DNA from: JAJYKC01 sp963823105
Lineage (GTDB): Bacteria; Acidobacteriota; Terriglobia; Bryobacterales; Bryobacteraceae
NCBI GenBank assembly: GCA_963823105.1
Contig: CAWGKC010000009.1
Coordinates: 496,001-560,000 of the forward strand
Length of the DNA stretch: 64,000 nt
Reading direction: 5' to 3'
The notes under the pieces were generated by a model. That model was not told where the DNA came from and searched no databases. It worked only from the letters and a program-made list of their open reading frames with translations. The translations under genes and the position numbers were made by a program. This document shows positions 62,335 through 64,000 of this stretch, piece by piece (position 1 is the first letter of the stretch; each line of letters opens with the position of its first letter).

Positions 62335-63324
62335 ATGTCGAAAGGGCGAAAGACGGCGATTTGGACGCTGGCGGGAGTCGCCCTGGGAATCGCGGCCGCG
62401 GGAGCGGTGAGGACGTTCGCGCGCTTCGGACGGGAGAATACGTTGACGGGCGCGGTGCTAATGGCCCACGAGGATCCGCGTAAGCAACTGCCCATCCCGG
62501 ACGTGGCGATCACGGCGGAGGCGGGGGGCGTAACGGCCCACACGATATCCAGCGCCTCCGGCTACTTCCGGCTGCGATGGCCGGAGGGAGTGTGGCGCGG
62601 CGAGCGGGTATCGGTCTGGTTCCGGCACGCGGCATATCAGCCGCTGGAGATCACGCTGCCGTTGGCGGGCGAGATGTGCGTCGCGCGGATGGAGCGTATT
62701 CCCGCGGCCAGGACGGCGGAAGGCGATCCCGGCCCGGAAATTCCGGTGGCGAATCTGCGTATACGCTACGCGGTGAAAGCCAGCACGACGATGAACCTGG
62801 GGAGCGCGGCGAGGACGTTCGAAGTGATCAATACCGGCAACGTGGAGTGCCAGGGGCGGCCGCCGTGTTCGCCGGACGGGAAGTGGAAGGCGGCGATCGG
62901 GTCGACTTCGCTCGACGCGGGCGAGGGGCGCGAATTCCACAACGCGCGAGTTTCCTGCATTGCGGGGCCGTGTCCGTTCACCCGCATCGATTCGGACCGT
63001 TTTTCCGGGGGCGGGCGGAGCATCGGGGTCTCCGTCCGGAATTGGTCCGACACGGTGACGTTTCTGGTGGAGGCGGAGGTGGTTCAGACGATGATCAGCG
63101 ACGCGGTCCGCTTGGCGTACCCGTCGATTTTCGGGCGCGAGATGACGTTCACGCTGCCGCCCACGGGGCAGGGGCCGAGCATCGAAGCGGAGATCGGCGG
63201 GATTCCGATCGTCTACCCGCTGGGGCCGGACCTGCTGTTGTCGTGGGCGTCCTGCACGCTTCAATCCGCCGTGGATCGAACGAAGCTTTATAGCTGTGAA
63301 CTGAAGCCGGGATATAAATTTTGA
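62335..63324 (+). CDS. Membrane-anchored protein with carboxypeptidase-regulatory-like domain
   Basis: The 329-residue product has an N-terminal membrane anchor (AIWTLAGVALGIAAAGAV), then an Ig-like domain (LTGAVLMAHEDPRKQLPIPD, SGYFRLRWPEGVWRGERVSV). A second half has paired cysteines (VECQGRPPCSP, VSCIAGPCPFTRIDS) and a third beta domain. It lies at the outer face of the membrane. No function is known to me. It is divergent from the glucoamylase-family gene. Confidence 0.68.
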   Translation: MSKGRKTAIWTLAGVALGIAAAGAVRTFARFGRENTLTGAVLMAHEDPRKQLPIPDVAITAEAGGVTAHTISSASGYFRLRWPEGVWRGERVSVWFRHAAYQPLEITLPLAGEMCVARMERIPAARTAEGDPGPEIPVANLRIRYAVKASTTMNLGSAARTFEVINTGNVECQGRPPCSPDGKWKAAIGSTSLDAGEGREFHNARVSCIAGPCPFTRIDSDRFSGGGRSIGVSVRNWSDTVTFLVEAEVVQTMISDAVRLAYPSIFGREMTFTLPPTGQGPSIEAEIGGIPIVYPLGPDLLLSWASCTLQSAVDRTKLYSCELKPGYKF

Positions 63325-63377
63325 CCGGGGCGAGGGGCGGGGATTTCGACGGAGCGGATCCGGCCGTCTCATTGCGG

Positions 63378-63579
63378 CGCGAGCGTGACGCGAGAAGAGC
63401 CAGAGATGGCGGTCGAGGTCTTCGGCGGTGTACTGGCGTTCGCCGTAGACAGTTTCGCGGAGGTCTTGCACGATCTTGGCGCCGGCCGATTTCGAGGCGG
63501 CGAAATGCGCGTCTACGTTGTCTACGAACACGGTTAGGGACTGGGTGTGGCAGCCGCGCCGCAAAACGGCTCCGTTCAA
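63378..63579 (-). pseudogene. VOC/glyoxalase-fold fragment
   Basis: The stretch QSLTVFVDNVDAHFAASKSA, GAKIVQDLRETVYGERQYTA and DRHLWLFSRHAR is the C-terminal half of a glyoxalase/bleomycin-resistance-like (VOC) protein with its metal-site GERQY. The first 60 or so residues are missing and no stop follows the normal end, so it is a remnant. It abuts the TauE-type gene, overlapping its stop by four bases. Confidence 0.65.
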
Positions 63580-64000
63580 AGACGGCCGGTGATGGCTTGG
63601 GTCAACAGTAGCGCACCGATGCCGGCCAATCCGAGGTAGACGTACTTAAAGAACGTCTCCGCCGGGAGCCGATGATGGATGGCTCTGCCTAGGAACACGG
63701 CGGGAACCGCGGCCAGAAGGGAGAGCAAATAATAGTGCGTCACTTCGGGAACCCAAAGTCCGGCGAGCCAATAGCCGCCCATGCCGACGATGCTGGCGGG
63801 TAGAAAATACCCTTGCAGCGTCGCGCGGAAGCGCTGAGCGGGCCAGCGGCGCATGGTTCCATAGATCACGAGCGGAGGGCCGTTCATCCCGTAAGCGCCG
63901 CCCATGACGCCGGCGCAGAAGCCGCAGAGGAGAGAGCCAACGGCGGCTGTCGCTACGCAATTCCAGGGGCGCGCGGCCGATCAGCGAGTAGATAGAGAAG
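63576..64000 (-). CDS. Sulfite exporter TauE/SafE family permease, partial, one frameshift
   Basis: Only the C-terminal 140 or so residues lie in the window; the start is beyond the right edge. The visible part has FSIYSLIGRAPLELRSDSRR, then LLCGFCAGVMGGAYGMNGPP after one extra base near 63925-63935, followed by membrane helices (FLPASIVGMGGYWLAGLWVP, YLLSLLAAVPAVFLGRAIHH, YVYLGLAGIGALLLTQAITG). The GGAYGMNGPP loop is characteristic of TauE/SafE exporters of sulfonates or other anions. The single extra base matches the pattern in other genes of this window. Confidence 0.75.

Noticed and set aside
1..64000. CRISPR arrays, rRNA and tRNA genes
   Set aside because: No evenly spaced repeats, no rRNA stretches and no cloverleaf-forming sequence were found by reading both strands.

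Overview
The window looks like a chromosome segment of a high-GC Acidobacteriota, most like the Bryobacteraceae/Solibacter group. The pointers are a MacB-type permease of the acidobacterial duplicated orphan permease kind (31.6-34.1 kb), an Oar-like TonB-dependent receptor with an N-terminal carboxypeptidase-regulatory domain (53.0-55.8 kb), an XRE-cupin regulator, an FG-GAP/VCBS repeat protein and many secreted proteins of unknown function. This is inference from gene style. No rRNA, tRNA or CRISPR array was seen.

Layout. 0-4.1 kb: a partial small protein, a phage/plasmid-primase-type ATPase, a lipoprotein, a DinB protein and an orphan DUF433 protein. 4.3-6.5 kb: groES-groEL on the minus strand with a CIRCE operator and two tandem terminators. 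6.7-13.9 kb: LptC/LptA-like gene, lptB, gdhA, mutS. 13.9-18.1 kb, minus strand: YdcH-like protein, a glycosyltransferase-acetyltransferase fusion and a TPR protein. 18.3-26.4 kb: a PIN toxin with small partner, secreted proteins, an AhpD-like gene with an in-frame UGA that looks like selenocysteine, regulators, and an FG-GAP gene broken by frameshifts. 26.4-31.6 kb is a decayed stretch with a nearly C-free purine tract, an IS256-type transposase remnant, a serine hydrolase-propeller protein and two dead genes. 31.6-38.3 kb: ADOP permease, two frameshifted genes, a PD-(D/E)XK nuclease-like protein, and a Phd antitoxin with a dead PIN partner. 38.6-42.6 kb: the housekeeping run phoH-ybeY-corC-era plus a BON protein. 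42.6-48.97 kb: frameshifted amidohydrolase, orphan DUF433 protein, RND pump and adaptor. 48.96-51.4 kb: a restriction-modification-like cassette (5'-truncated C5 methyltransferase, GIY-YIG nuclease, Vsr) placed against the adaptor start. 51.7-64 kb: DUF5666 protein plus TonB receptor, PLP enzyme, APS kinase fusion, a cytochrome b / molybdoenzyme / MsrB set with an ECF sigma factor, a glucoamylase-family protein, a VOC remnant and a TauE-type permease.

Working together. LptC/A with LptB move lipopolysaccharide. GroES/EL is under HrcA-type control. PhoH, YbeY and Era point to ribosome/RNA maturation, with CorC alongside. The RND pump and adaptor form an efflux system. Cytochrome b, molybdoenzyme and MsrB form a probable envelope methionine-sulfoxide repair set.

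Two cautions apply across the window. Several otherwise conserved genes carry single-base insertions, which looks more like residual assembly indels than independent gene death. The plus strand changes from C-rich to G-rich at about 10 kb, so codon style differs on the two sides for reasons unrelated to gene transfer.
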